Assembly: GCA_031264295.1 (NCBI GenBank)
Contig: JAISED010000016.1
Location: forward strand, 1 to 64,000
From: Eubacteriales Family XIII. Incertae Sedis bacterium
Lineage (GTDB): Bacteria; Bacillota; Clostridia; Peptostreptococcales; Anaerovoracaceae
DNA length: 64,000 nt
Reading direction: 5' to 3'
Shown here in pieces: positions 44,064 through 53,200 of the stretch. The position numbers and the translations under genes are program-made. The notes under the pieces are model-generated. The model searched no databases. It was not told the origin of the DNA and saw only the letters and a program-made list of their open reading frames with translations. Positions within the stretch are counted from its first letter, which is position 1; every line of letters begins with the position of its first letter.

Positions 44064-45413
44064 TTGAAAATATTATTTATGCGCCCGCCAGCACCCAATA
44101 TATTAAAACACCTGCAAATCCTCAACAGCGAGCCATTGGAGCTGGAATATTTACATACTGTTGCGCGGCGGCGCGGTTGGGACGACATGATTTATGATGG
44201 CTTCAACACTAAAAAAAGCGCGCGGGATGTCATGAAAAGTTTTCAGCCGGATGTAGTGGCGGTCACAGGCTATATCACGCAGGAAAACCTGATGAAAAAA
44301 TATGTGAAGACCGCGAAAGAGGTAAATCCGTCCGTTGTCACCGTTGTCGGCGGTGTTCATGTGCAGCTCAACTTCGAAAGGATGTATACCGCGGATGTGG
44401 ATTATGTCTTCCGCAGTGAGAATGTGAACGCGTTCGGAGATTTGCTGGCGTACTTTATGGGCAGTGCTTTGGATTTATCTACGGTAAGCGGACTTTGCTA
44501 CCGCGAAAACGGCGAATGGCGGGCAAACAAGCTGCTGCCTTTTAACATCAACGATCTGCCCATCCCAGACCGTTCGTTTTTTTATCAAAATAAGTCATGG
44601 TTCCGTTATCTCGATTTGACTGAGGTAGCGACGCTGAAAACCGCCATTTCATGCCCATATAATTGCAATTTCTGCTACTGCACATGCCTGGGAGGCGGCA
44701 GGTATTCCGTACGGGATCTTGATAAGGTGATGGATGAACTGGAGGGGCTTGATTGCGAAACGGTGCTGATCGCCGATGATGTGTTTCTGTTCGACGAGGG
44801 ACGCGTCTGGGGCTTTATCAATGAAGTCAGGCGGCGCAATATCAAAAAGCAATATCTTTGTTACGGGCGCGCCGATTACATCGCCGCTCATCCCGAACAG
44901 ATCAAAGCTCTTGCCGAAATAGGCTTTGTCTACTTCTTTGTGGGGCTGGAAGCCATTACCGACAGGGAACTGGAAAGCTATAACAAACAGATCACCGCCG
45001 ATGTGAATGTGCGTTGCACGGAGGCCGTCCACGCGGCGGGAGCGCGCTGCTTTGCTCTGATGATCGCGCCTGCCGACGCTACAAAGCAGTATTTTACCGA
45101 CCTGTATCAATGGGTGCTGGCTCATGAGGTGAAATATGTTACGGTTTCCATTTTCACGCCGATTCCCGGCACGCCGCTGTATGAGGAATATAAAGACAAA
45201 CTGATCACTGACGATATTGAGGAATGGGATTTTCTGCATCTGGTGGCGCCGCCGACGCGTCTGACGAAACGGGCGTTTTATCTTGAGTATTATAAGCTGA
45301 CCAACCGCCTATACCGATTGGCGAAAAAAACCGGAGCGTATGATTTTATGGATTTGGAGTATTACAAAAATGTTGTGATGGAATACTTCCGGCAAAAGGC
45401 GCGGGAAAAATGA
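44064..45413 (+). CDS. Radical SAM protein, cobalamin-binding architecture (second of three)
   Basis: 449 residues from TTG 44064 (GGGGTGAAAGC in front); longer frames run into the previous gene. Same layout as its neighbour: KILFMRPPAPN, SEPLELEYLHTVARRRGWDD, VTGYITQENLMKKYV, VVGGVHVQLNFE, cluster CPYNCNFCYC with C197, C201, C204, then LIADDVFLFDEGRV and VGLEAITDRELESYNKQITA. Shared phrases with the first enzyme show the two arose by duplication. Stop overlaps the third gene (ATGA). Confidence 0.88.
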   Translation: MKILFMRPPAPNILKHLQILNSEPLELEYLHTVARRRGWDDMIYDGFNTKKSARDVMKSFQPDVVAVTGYITQENLMKKYVKTAKEVNPSVVTVVGGVHVQLNFERMYTADVDYVFRSENVNAFGDLLAYFMGSALDLSTVSGLCYRENGEWRANKLLPFNINDLPIPDRSFFYQNKSWFRYLDLTEVATLKTAISCPYNCNFCYCTCLGGGRYSVRDLDKVMDELEGLDCETVLIADDVFLFDEGRVWGFINEVRRRNIKKQYLCYGRADYIAAHPEQIKALAEIGFVYFFVGLEAITDRELESYNKQITADVNVRCTEAVHAAGARCFALMIAPADATKQYFTDLYQWVLAHEVKYVTVSIFTPIPGTPLYEEYKDKLITDDIEEWDFLHLVAPPTRLTKRAFYLEYYKLTNRLYRLAKKTGAYDFMDLEYYKNVVMEYFRQKAREK

Positions 45414-46720
45414 AAATATACTTTATTCAGTCCACGCCATATGATTCGAGCGGCGGACTTGTTAAAAAATCCAGACTTTATTTCGTCGGCTTGGCGCCGG
45501 CTATATTGGCGGCGCTTGTGGACGATTGGGAGTTCGAAGTTTGTCTCGAAACCATTGAACCTGTCGATTTCGATTCCGACGCGGACATCATAGCGGTTTC
45601 CGGCATGGGGCACGCCATCATACGAAGCATTGAAATAGCTAAGGCATTTAGCGCCCGTGGGAAAACCGTGGTTATGGGCGGCTATATGGCCAGCCTGATG
45701 CCGGAGGAGGCGCTAAAATACTGTAACAGTGTAGTGATCGGCGATGCTGAGGAGGTCTTCCCGCAGTTGCTTGCGGATTACCGAAACGGCTGCATGAAAT
45801 CAAGATATTATATGCCGCTCGCTAAGTTGAGCTATCCCTTGCCGCGTTATGAGCTGTTGACGGCGAAGAAGATCGGGAACTTCCTGCCGGTGCAGGCGGG
45901 GCGGGGCTGTCCCCATTCCTGCAGCTTCTGCTCGGTGGCTTGCCTGTATCGGGGCCGCTATCTTAAGCGGAACATCGACGAGGTGATGCGGGATATCCGC
46001 GAGGTCAAACGCTTGGGGTATAAAAGATTCCTGCTGCTCGACGACAATATTTGTTCCGATAAGGCGTATATGCGAGAGCTTTGCGGGCAGATAAAGACGC
46101 TTAAAATGCAATGGTTTTCGCAATGTTCAATCCAGATTGCCGATGACGGCGAACTGCTTGCGCTGGTTGCGGACAGCGGCTGCGCGGCGCTTTCTTTCGG
46201 CTTGGAGAGTATTTCGCAGGAAAGCCTGAGCTATATGAACAAGGGCTGGGCTAAGGTGTGCGATTATGAGCGCCAACTTGCGAAAATCGCCGCTGCGGGG
46301 ATAGATCTGTCAACTGAAATGGTCGTTGGCGCGGATGGCGACACGCCGGAAAGCATAGAACAAACAGCTGATTTTATCGTCCTCAATAAAATCGCCATAC
46401 CGCGATTTTATATTTTAACACCCATCCCCGGCACTGATTTTTTCAAGGAAACGCAGGCGCAGGGGCGAATCGTAAATGAGGACATTTACAGCTATAACGG
46501 CGCGCAGGCTGTTCATAGGCCGCTGCGCATGACGGCGGAGGAATTGACGGCGGCCTATTGGAAGCTCTATCTGCAGGTGTTTTCCGTATGGGCGATCATC
46601 CGGCGAACCCTTTTGAAGAGGGGATTTTGGCGCGCGCCGCTCAAACACTTCTTCTACTTCTATGTGAACCTGTATTATCGTTATCAAATCCGGCGGGGCA
46701 TACCCCCGAACATCATATAG
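45410..46720 (+). CDS. Radical SAM protein, cobalamin-binding architecture (third of three)
   Basis: 436 residues. IYFIQSTPYDSSGGLVKKSR start, B12-binding-like domain (IIAVSGMGHAIIRSIEIAKA, VVMGGYMASLMPEEALKYCN, VIGDAEEVFPQLL), cluster CPHSCSFCSV with C167, C171, C174, then FLLLDDNICSDKAYM, SFGLESISQESLSYMNKGW and the TPIPGTDFF typical of class B enzymes. More diverged from the other two and closer to the general B12-radical SAM type with a GDAEE motif. The C-terminal LKHFFYFYVNLYYRYQIRRG region is hydrophobic/basic, suggesting a membrane or lipid-like substrate. Confidence 0.88.
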   Translation: MKIYFIQSTPYDSSGGLVKKSRLYFVGLAPAILAALVDDWEFEVCLETIEPVDFDSDADIIAVSGMGHAIIRSIEIAKAFSARGKTVVMGGYMASLMPEEALKYCNSVVIGDAEEVFPQLLADYRNGCMKSRYYMPLAKLSYPLPRYELLTAKKIGNFLPVQAGRGCPHSCSFCSVACLYRGRYLKRNIDEVMRDIREVKRLGYKRFLLLDDNICSDKAYMRELCGQIKTLKMQWFSQCSIQIADDGELLALVADSGCAALSFGLESISQESLSYMNKGWAKVCDYERQLAKIAAAGIDLSTEMVVGADGDTPESIEQTADFIVLNKIAIPRFYILTPIPGTDFFKETQAQGRIVNEDIYSYNGAQAVHRPLRMTAEELTAAYWKLYLQVFSVWAIIRRTLLKRGFWRAPLKHFFYFYVNLYYRYQIRRGIPPNII

Positions 46721-46852
46721 GCAAGCTCCGAAGCGTGCCTGTAGCGGGCTTACAAAAATTTGCGGCGCATCTTCCGGCCGGGGGAAGACCGACCGAAGGC
46801 TTTGCGGGATTTTTTGAAGGCCGCATGCGTTGCGGCGGAATGGGTGTTTAAT

Positions 46853-47950
46853 ATGGAACTGTTTGAGTTTAACAGCGCTGTTAAATATGAAAAGGCCATG
46901 CTGAGTCACTATCAATCCGACCCACGGTTTATAAACAATAAAAGCGGGATATTTCATATCGTCTGCAATCCGGCGGGCGCGTTTTACCAAAATACGGTTC
47001 AAAAGATGATCGGGGTAAAATCCGGCAATGATGGTCGGCGTCAAAATGAGATTTTGTGTCAATGCGTACTGATAAAGCATAATCAATTTGACGCGTTGAC
47101 TGTCGCCTTTTTTGAAGCGCAAGAAAACGTCGGTGAGGCAGTGCGGTTGATGATGGATTACGCGGCGGATTATGGAAGGCACATGGGCGCGAAGCGGATG
47201 ATTGCGGCGCTGGACGGTCACTGCAACTATGGCATAGGATTTTCCCGCCTTGATCCCCATGCAGCACCCTTGTTCGGCGAAAGCCGCAACCCTGAATATT
47301 ACAACGCCTATTTTGAAAATGGATATTATAAAATAGGATTTTCGAGTTTCTGGGGAGAGCTTGATGATATTTCTAATCAACTGAATGGGATTATGCAGCG
47401 TATTGAAGAACGCACAACCCAGATTAAAACGCAGTGCGCCGATTTTCGGCAATTTCCCGTTCACCTGCGCAGATACACCGATTTAAGCAATCAAATATTT
47501 GCTAAGCATTGGTATTATTTTCATCGGACGTATAATGAGGATTTAGAGCTTTTTAAAACGATGAAACCCTTGTTGTCCCCATGTAACTTGATCTTTGCTC
47601 AAAAGAACGGCCGGGATATAGGATATAGCTTATTCTATCCCGACTTCAATGAACTCGTGCCCATAGGCGGCGAAGCGAACGCAGGAACATTTTTGAAACA
47701 CAAACTGCTGCACCGCCCTATACATACTGTTAAAATCGCAGAGATTGGCATACTGCCTGAATATCACTCATCCGCCGTGGTACTAACACTGTTTAGGGAA
47801 GTTTGCCGACAGGTGAAACGCCAGTATCCTCATATAAAGCGCGTGGTGAGCAGTTGGATCATGGATGAAAACACGGCGTCCCAAAACATAACCAGACGCT
47901 TTGCGCCTAATTTATATGGAAGTTATGCGGCTTATGAAAAAGAAATTTGA
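46853..47950 (+). CDS. GNAT-like protein, function unknown
   Basis: 365 residues from ATG 46853; the frame extends upstream without a supported start. Recognisable pieces: VQKMIGVKSGNDGRRQNEIL, AALDGHCNYGIGFSRLDPHA, FGESRNPEYYNAYFENGYYK, RYTDLSNQIFAKHWYYFHRT and VKIAEIGILPEYHSSAVVLT. The last half has the strand-helix pattern of GNAT-type acyltransferases (IGILPEYxxxxV...LF). It overlaps the next gene by 17 bases and is separated from the radical-SAM genes by a 132-base gap. Probably transfers an acyl or aminoacyl group within the same pathway; this is inference from fold and operon. Confidence 0.6.
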   Translation: MELFEFNSAVKYEKAMLSHYQSDPRFINNKSGIFHIVCNPAGAFYQNTVQKMIGVKSGNDGRRQNEILCQCVLIKHNQFDALTVAFFEAQENVGEAVRLMMDYAADYGRHMGAKRMIAALDGHCNYGIGFSRLDPHAAPLFGESRNPEYYNAYFENGYYKIGFSSFWGELDDISNQLNGIMQRIEERTTQIKTQCADFRQFPVHLRRYTDLSNQIFAKHWYYFHRTYNEDLELFKTMKPLLSPCNLIFAQKNGRDIGYSLFYPDFNELVPIGGEANAGTFLKHKLLHRPIHTVKIAEIGILPEYHSSAVVLTLFREVCRQVKRQYPHIKRVVSSWIMDENTASQNITRRFAPNLYGSYAAYEKEI

Positions 47951-48893
47951 GGGTGAGATACATAAGGGAATTCCGAACGGTATAGGGATCAATAAATGGC
48001 TGGACAGCGGCAGTTTGCTCGCGCTTGCCAAAGCGAGCGATACGCCGTTTTCGGTGGTGACGCATCAGGAATACACTTGCGTGGAATACCGCATGAAGAT
48101 GAACTTGTTCACATTCGGGAAGTATAAATGCGGTGTTCAGATGACAGTGATTGCTCCGCCTATATCAGTGGACAGTACGGCTTATACAGGCGATGTGAAC
48201 CGATTGATTGCGGATTATAAGCATAGGAAGGGGATATTTTTAATACTGAATTTACCCGCACTGCCTTTGCTAACTGAAAAAGCGGCGGTAGGCGAGACCC
48301 TGTCGTCCTGTGTTTTTCATAAGCGTTTCAGCTCATTCGAGGAATACCTTTTGGCGCTGCGCGGCAGTTATCGCAGGAGGCTCAAGAAGGCGCTCGAAAA
48401 AGGCGGCGCGCTGCGCGTTGAGCAAATCAGGAATGCGGACTTTACCGATGAACTGCACGGGCTTTACCGGCAAGTGCGGCAGCGCTCGAATTATCCGTTG
48501 GAAACCCTGCGTCCGGATTTTTTCAGGGGGTTTGACGGCAATATTTTCGTTTTTTATGATGGCGCTTCGCCGGTCGCTTTCGCGGCGGTGAAACAGTTTG
48601 ATGAAGAGCTGGATTTTGTATTCGGCGGCATGAATTATGCCGCGCGAGATGAATTAGACCTGTATTACAACATGCTTTTATTTATCCTCCGGCGTGGGAT
48701 TGAATGCGGCGCGCGGCGGATCGATTTCGGCCAGACTGCGGAGCATTCCAAACAGCGGATCGGCTGTGTATTGGAAAAACGCTATATGGCGGCATTTTCA
48801 GGCAACCGATTGATCAACGGCTTGCTGCGTTTATTCGGCAATGCCTTGACTTATCAAGCCCCTAAAGAGGCTTATCAATGTTTTAAGAAATAA
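47934..48893 (+). CDS. FemAB/GNAT-type acyltransferase-like protein
   Basis: 319 residues from ATG 47934; nearby ATG 47925 is possible. FHKRFSSFEEYLLALRGSYR followed by RRLKKALEKGG is the peptidogalycan/FemAB-type GNAT start (sf.ey...l....rr.lkka). IFVFYDGASPVAFAAVKQFD, LDFVFGGMNYAARDELDLYY and ARRIDFGQTAEHSKQRIGC complete the fold. Relatives transfer amino-acyl or acyl groups in cell-wall, capsule or natural-product synthesis. It ends the operon, 12 bases before the convergent MBL-fold gene. Confidence 0.75.
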   Translation: MKKKFEGEIHKGIPNGIGINKWLDSGSLLALAKASDTPFSVVTHQEYTCVEYRMKMNLFTFGKYKCGVQMTVIAPPISVDSTAYTGDVNRLIADYKHRKGIFLILNLPALPLLTEKAAVGETLSSCVFHKRFSSFEEYLLALRGSYRRRLKKALEKGGALRVEQIRNADFTDELHGLYRQVRQRSNYPLETLRPDFFRGFDGNIFVFYDGASPVAFAAVKQFDEELDFVFGGMNYAARDELDLYYNMLLFILRRGIECGARRIDFGQTAEHSKQRIGCVLEKRYMAAFSGNRLINGLLRLFGNALTYQAPKEAYQCFKK

Positions 48894-48904
48894 GCTAGGC
48901 AGGT

Positions 48905-49897
48905 TTATTCTGCGGGCGTATGGGGGTAGTAGATATACGCATGTTCCGCCTGAATTCTATATATCTTCTTTCTGAGGCGCAGATAATCAAGGTGCGACAG
49001 GCATTCGCCCATAGCAAACCATTTTTGCATCGGAGGGAAGGTGTCCCAGCTCTTTGAACGGATCTTCCATTTCATCCTGGAGGCGATCTCATACGCGGAA
49101 AGACCGGGCGCGTCTATTATAATATTATGTACATGCTCAAGGCGATGTTCATGGTGAACGATCAAATCGTTAACGCGCTCGTGATAGTTTCCGGGTTCTC
49201 TGTGACTGGGAAGAGAGTGCTCTACAGGATAGTCAAAGCCTTTTTTGAGGCTATGAATGTAGTCGCCCAGCGAGTCCTCCACATCCACCCATGCGGTTAT
49301 ATTAGGAGTTATATCAAAGAGCACGTGATCGCCGGTAATCATAGTTTTCTGCTCTTCCATCCAGAACATAGCGTTGCCGGGGGTGTGACCGGGGACGAGC
49401 ACTGTTTGCAGGCGATAGGCGCCGATATTCAAAATCTCCCCATCTAGCAAACCTTGGCAGCGTGCACCGTCGACTCCTAGAGCATAGATTTTAGTTAAGT
49501 TAGTTTTCTCTATTCGTGAAAGCAATTCATCAGGGAACCCCTCTGTAGTAAAGCGAAGATGGGTGGCTGCCCTTGTGTCGCCGGATATTATACGAAGCAA
49601 ATAACGTAAGTCGATGTCGCTGAGAAAAATACGTCTGCCCGGAGCGATAAAATCATTTACCAGACCTGAGTGGTCGGCGTGCAGGTGTGTAAGCAAGATG
49701 TCGCGTCTTTCGGGTGCTGAGTTCAATTCGGCAAGGCCGGATTCCAATGCGTCACGGCACGCATGCATACGGAATCCCAGATCGATCAATAAATCACTCT
49801 CGTCACCGCGAATGAAATAACTGTTGAGTTCTTTGAGCGGATTCTTGGGAAGCGGAACCGATATACGGTAAAAATCATCCATTATTTTTTCAATCAT
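48905..49897 (-). CDS. Metallo-beta-lactamase-fold hydrolase
   Basis: 330 residues. THLHADHSGLVNDF (HxHxDH metal motif), LVPGHTPGNAMFWMEEQ with the later metal His, MITGDHVLFDITPNI, and a C-terminal helical region (LSAYEIASRMKWKIRSKSWD) like that of LACTB2-type or SgraIR-type thioesterase-like members. Cytosolic hydrolase of thioesters, lactones or similar; substrate not predictable. Transcribed toward the radical-SAM operon, so not necessarily part of it. Confidence 0.88.
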   Translation of the reverse strand: MIEKIMDDFYRISVPLPKNPLKELNSYFIRGDESDLLIDLGFRMHACRDALESGLAELNSAPERRDILLTHLHADHSGLVNDFIAPGRRIFLSDIDLRYLLRIISGDTRAATHLRFTTEGFPDELLSRIEKTNLTKIYALGVDGARCQGLLDGEILNIGAYRLQTVLVPGHTPGNAMFWMEEQKTMITGDHVLFDITPNITAWVDVEDSLGDYIHSLKKGFDYPVEHSLPSHREPGNYHERVNDLIVHHEHRLEHVHNIIIDAPGLSAYEIASRMKWKIRSKSWDTFPPMQKWFAMGECLSHLDYLRLRKKIYRIQAEHAYIYYPHTPAE

Positions 49898-50276
49898 AAA
49901 ATCATAAACCTTTCTTTTGAAATCACCGCTGTACTGCGCTTGTGGATTATATCATACAATATGAAGCGAAACTGAGCGGTGACATTCATTATATCACAGA
50001 CCGGAGAGGGTGGGAAGGCGCGGATGGGATTTATGCGTCGATTGAGATGTCGAATTAACTGCGTCAGGCGTTCCAAGTCAAGGCAGTGCCGGTATGGAAT
50101 GCGGAATCAATAAATAAATCGAGTGATGGACAAATAATATATTTATAAATTAGATTATATATGTAATTTTACGGATAAATCAAAATAAATAACGCTATAA
50201 ACGAAAATAGTGCTTGTAATAGTTGCAAGGTATGTGTTAAAATCAATTATAACTTATTACAAAGAAGGAGGTAAAA
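49898..50276. other. Divergent intergenic region before the first giant adhesin
   Basis: AT-rich from 50100 onward. TTGTAA near 50213 and TAAAAT near 50237 are a weak -35/-10 candidate with an 18-base spacer. AAGGAGG at 50265 is the ribosome site of the next gene. No RNA gene seen. Confidence 0.4.
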
Positions 50277-53200
50277 GTGAAAATGAGAAAAAGACAAACG
50301 GTTTTAGCGATGATCCTTTCGATGACTTTGATTGTCACGCAGTCATGTCCTTTTGTATTCGCGCAAGCGCTGTCGATGAATTCGACGGCGGGAACGGCGG
50401 CTGCAACAGGCGCGGCGAGTATGTCAGAAAGTCAGGCCGTTTCGGCGGAGGATTCAAGCGCAGGGGAAGGCCGCAGGGTCGTCAACACATTTGATGAGTT
50501 GCGGAAAGCGGCTGCGGACAATGAAGTATCGATCATTGCACTTGGCAGTGATATATTCATTGACAAGAAGCTTAATGTAAACCGCAATAAGGATCTTGTA
50601 ATCGACGGCGGGGTAAACATGTACGGCCTTTATGAAAGCCACAAGCTTCCACAGGGCGTAGCTGATTACACATTGACGTTCAGGGGCGGCTACAAAAATC
50701 TGACGTTCAAAAACCTTAAAATGACGGGGGTGAGTTACGGAGCGTCCGTGCACGCGCCCGTAGACGACGCAAGAGTCGTATTCGACAATATCGAATATGA
50801 AGGACCGGCTCTGTATTATGGGGAGAATAAGGGAAGTACGGGCGTTTTGACGAACAGTAAGGTTGTGCTTGATACATTTACGAAAGGGGTAAAATACACC
50901 TCGGAAGTCATGCATTCGTACAATGTGGAACTCAACGGAAATGTGAGTATCGTTAAAAATGAGACAAGCGGCAACGATTATGATGAGATTTTCTACTTGT
51001 CAAAAAGTGGCGGCGATTTGATCGTGGGCGATATGGCAAATGTAAGTATTGTCAATTATTCAACTGCCAAGGAATCCATTTATTGGAGCGGTTTGATGTT
51101 TGCGAGCGGCGGTCAGGCGAATACCCACAAGTTCATAGTGGGCAAAGGCGCCAAGTTTTCATATGTCGGCCACGGCGGTTGTGTGATCGAAGAATGGCCG
51201 CTGGATGAGTTCCGGATTGGCGAGGACGCCAAAGTGGAGATCTCACTCAGCATCCCAAATTTAAAGAAGAAGACAGAGTATGCGAAACACGACAACGGAG
51301 CGTACTTCAGCGCGGACAATATTATAATAGAAAAAAATGCCGCATGGGACTATACACTGAAGAGCGATGTTAAATACAAGGATGAATCAATGCTCGGCGT
51401 GGGCAATCTTGTTGTTGAAGAGGGCGCCAAACTGCGAGTCAAAGCGCCGGTGAATACTGTGGCCGAAAATCTGGTCATACTTGTTGGGGCTAAGCCGACG
51501 ATCAGCTTGAATAATCCTGCTGAGGTTTTGTTCTATAACGGTAACAAAACAGGCTCAGACACTTGGGCGCTGGCGGGAGCGCGGAGCGGCGCCGGATATG
51601 GATTATCAAATGCCGGCGATTCGCTTATACATTTTGACGGTGAGGGAGTGACAATTTGGTCTGCAGAAAATGCTCCGATAGGAATAAATGAATGGACTGT
51701 GGATAATACAGAGTCAATGCGGCAGTGGGGAGTAAAGCCCGACGAATCGTTTTCTATGGCTGCATACATGTCAAATATAGGCGCCATTAAAGATACGGTG
51801 ATAAAGGATTCGGCTGCGGCAGACATCGCAAAAGAATTGACCACACTAAAAGGTGTCAGTGTAATACGGTTTACAGGCAGGAATACGGAATTGATTTCTA
51901 ATATCTACGCCAAGCATTATCTACTGGATGGCGTAGGGAATTTAGTGAAGAGACCTTACTATTTTCAAAGCGCAAATCCTCTGCCGCTGATAAACGCGGC
52001 GGAAGGCGAATATAGTTATGAACCGAATCTATATTCTATGGGGGCAGATGAAAACTCATACTGTTTTGATGAGGCGGCAACTCAAAAAGCGAGTGCTAAT
52101 AACGGATGCACTCTGTCGCTTGCTGAGGGGCTTATACGTTTCGCGCCTGCGGCGGCGGAGGTCAGCGTGTTCTATGCGCTGGATGTGAACAACAATAAGA
52201 TCCCGGATTATATTGAGGGAAGTGTTGCACCGGGGCAGCATATAATAATTGATACAAGCGGCGCGGCCACTCAGTTTAATGAAGGCGACGGATTTACAAG
52301 CGGCGGCGTAGAGGTGTGGTTGGTTTCCACTGACGATGCCGGTAATATAATAATGAAGGAAAAAGGCGAAGCCGGTGAATATCATGTCAGTCCTATTGCG
52401 GACGGTGAAATATTGGGCTTGGACGACGACGGTAAGAAGATAACGGTGACATATAAAGGCGCCGCGGCATCGTATGAGATATCGGTTGCGGGGACTGACA
52501 GTGAAACGGACGGAACCGGTAATCCAGGAAGCGGAACGGCGCCTGGCGGTGGTGCAGGCGGAACCGGGAGCGGGACATTGCCTGGCGGCGGTTCTGATGG
52601 ATCCGGAAGTGGGACATTGCCTAGCGGCGGTGCAGGCAGCGGTGGTTCTGGTGAAGCAGGCGGATCTGGGAATCCCGGAAGCGGGACATTGCCTGGCGGC
52701 GGTGCAGGCGGAACAGGTGAAACCGGCAGTGGGACATTGCCTGACGGCGGTGCAGGCAGCGGTGGTTCTGGTGAGGCAGGCGGATCGGGGAATCCCGGAA
52801 GCGGGACATTGCCTGGCGGCGGTGTAGGCGGAACAGGTGAAACCGGAAGTGGGACATTGCCTGGCGGCGGTTCTGGCGGAACAGGTGAAACCGGAAGTGG
52901 GACATTGCCTGGCGGCGGTTCTGGCGGAACAGGTGAAACCGGCAGTGGGACATTGCCTGGCGGCGGTGCAGATGGAACCGGGAGCGGTACATTACCGGGC
53001 GGCAATGTAGGTGAAACTGGTACTGGCAGCGCAGGCGGCAGTGGATCGGGTGACGGCTCAGGTAAACCCGGCACTGGAACAGGAGGAGTTGATAATCCTG
53101 GAGGCGGGACTACATCAGGCAGCGCATTGACACCGGATAGCGGTGGTGGTTCTGCTGGAGGTTTGGATGGAACCGGAAGCGAGACGACATCCAGTGGTGC

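Noticed and set aside
46415-47464. 349-residue minus-strand frame
   Set aside because: Shadow of two operon genes on the plus strand; no start signal and unnatural composition.
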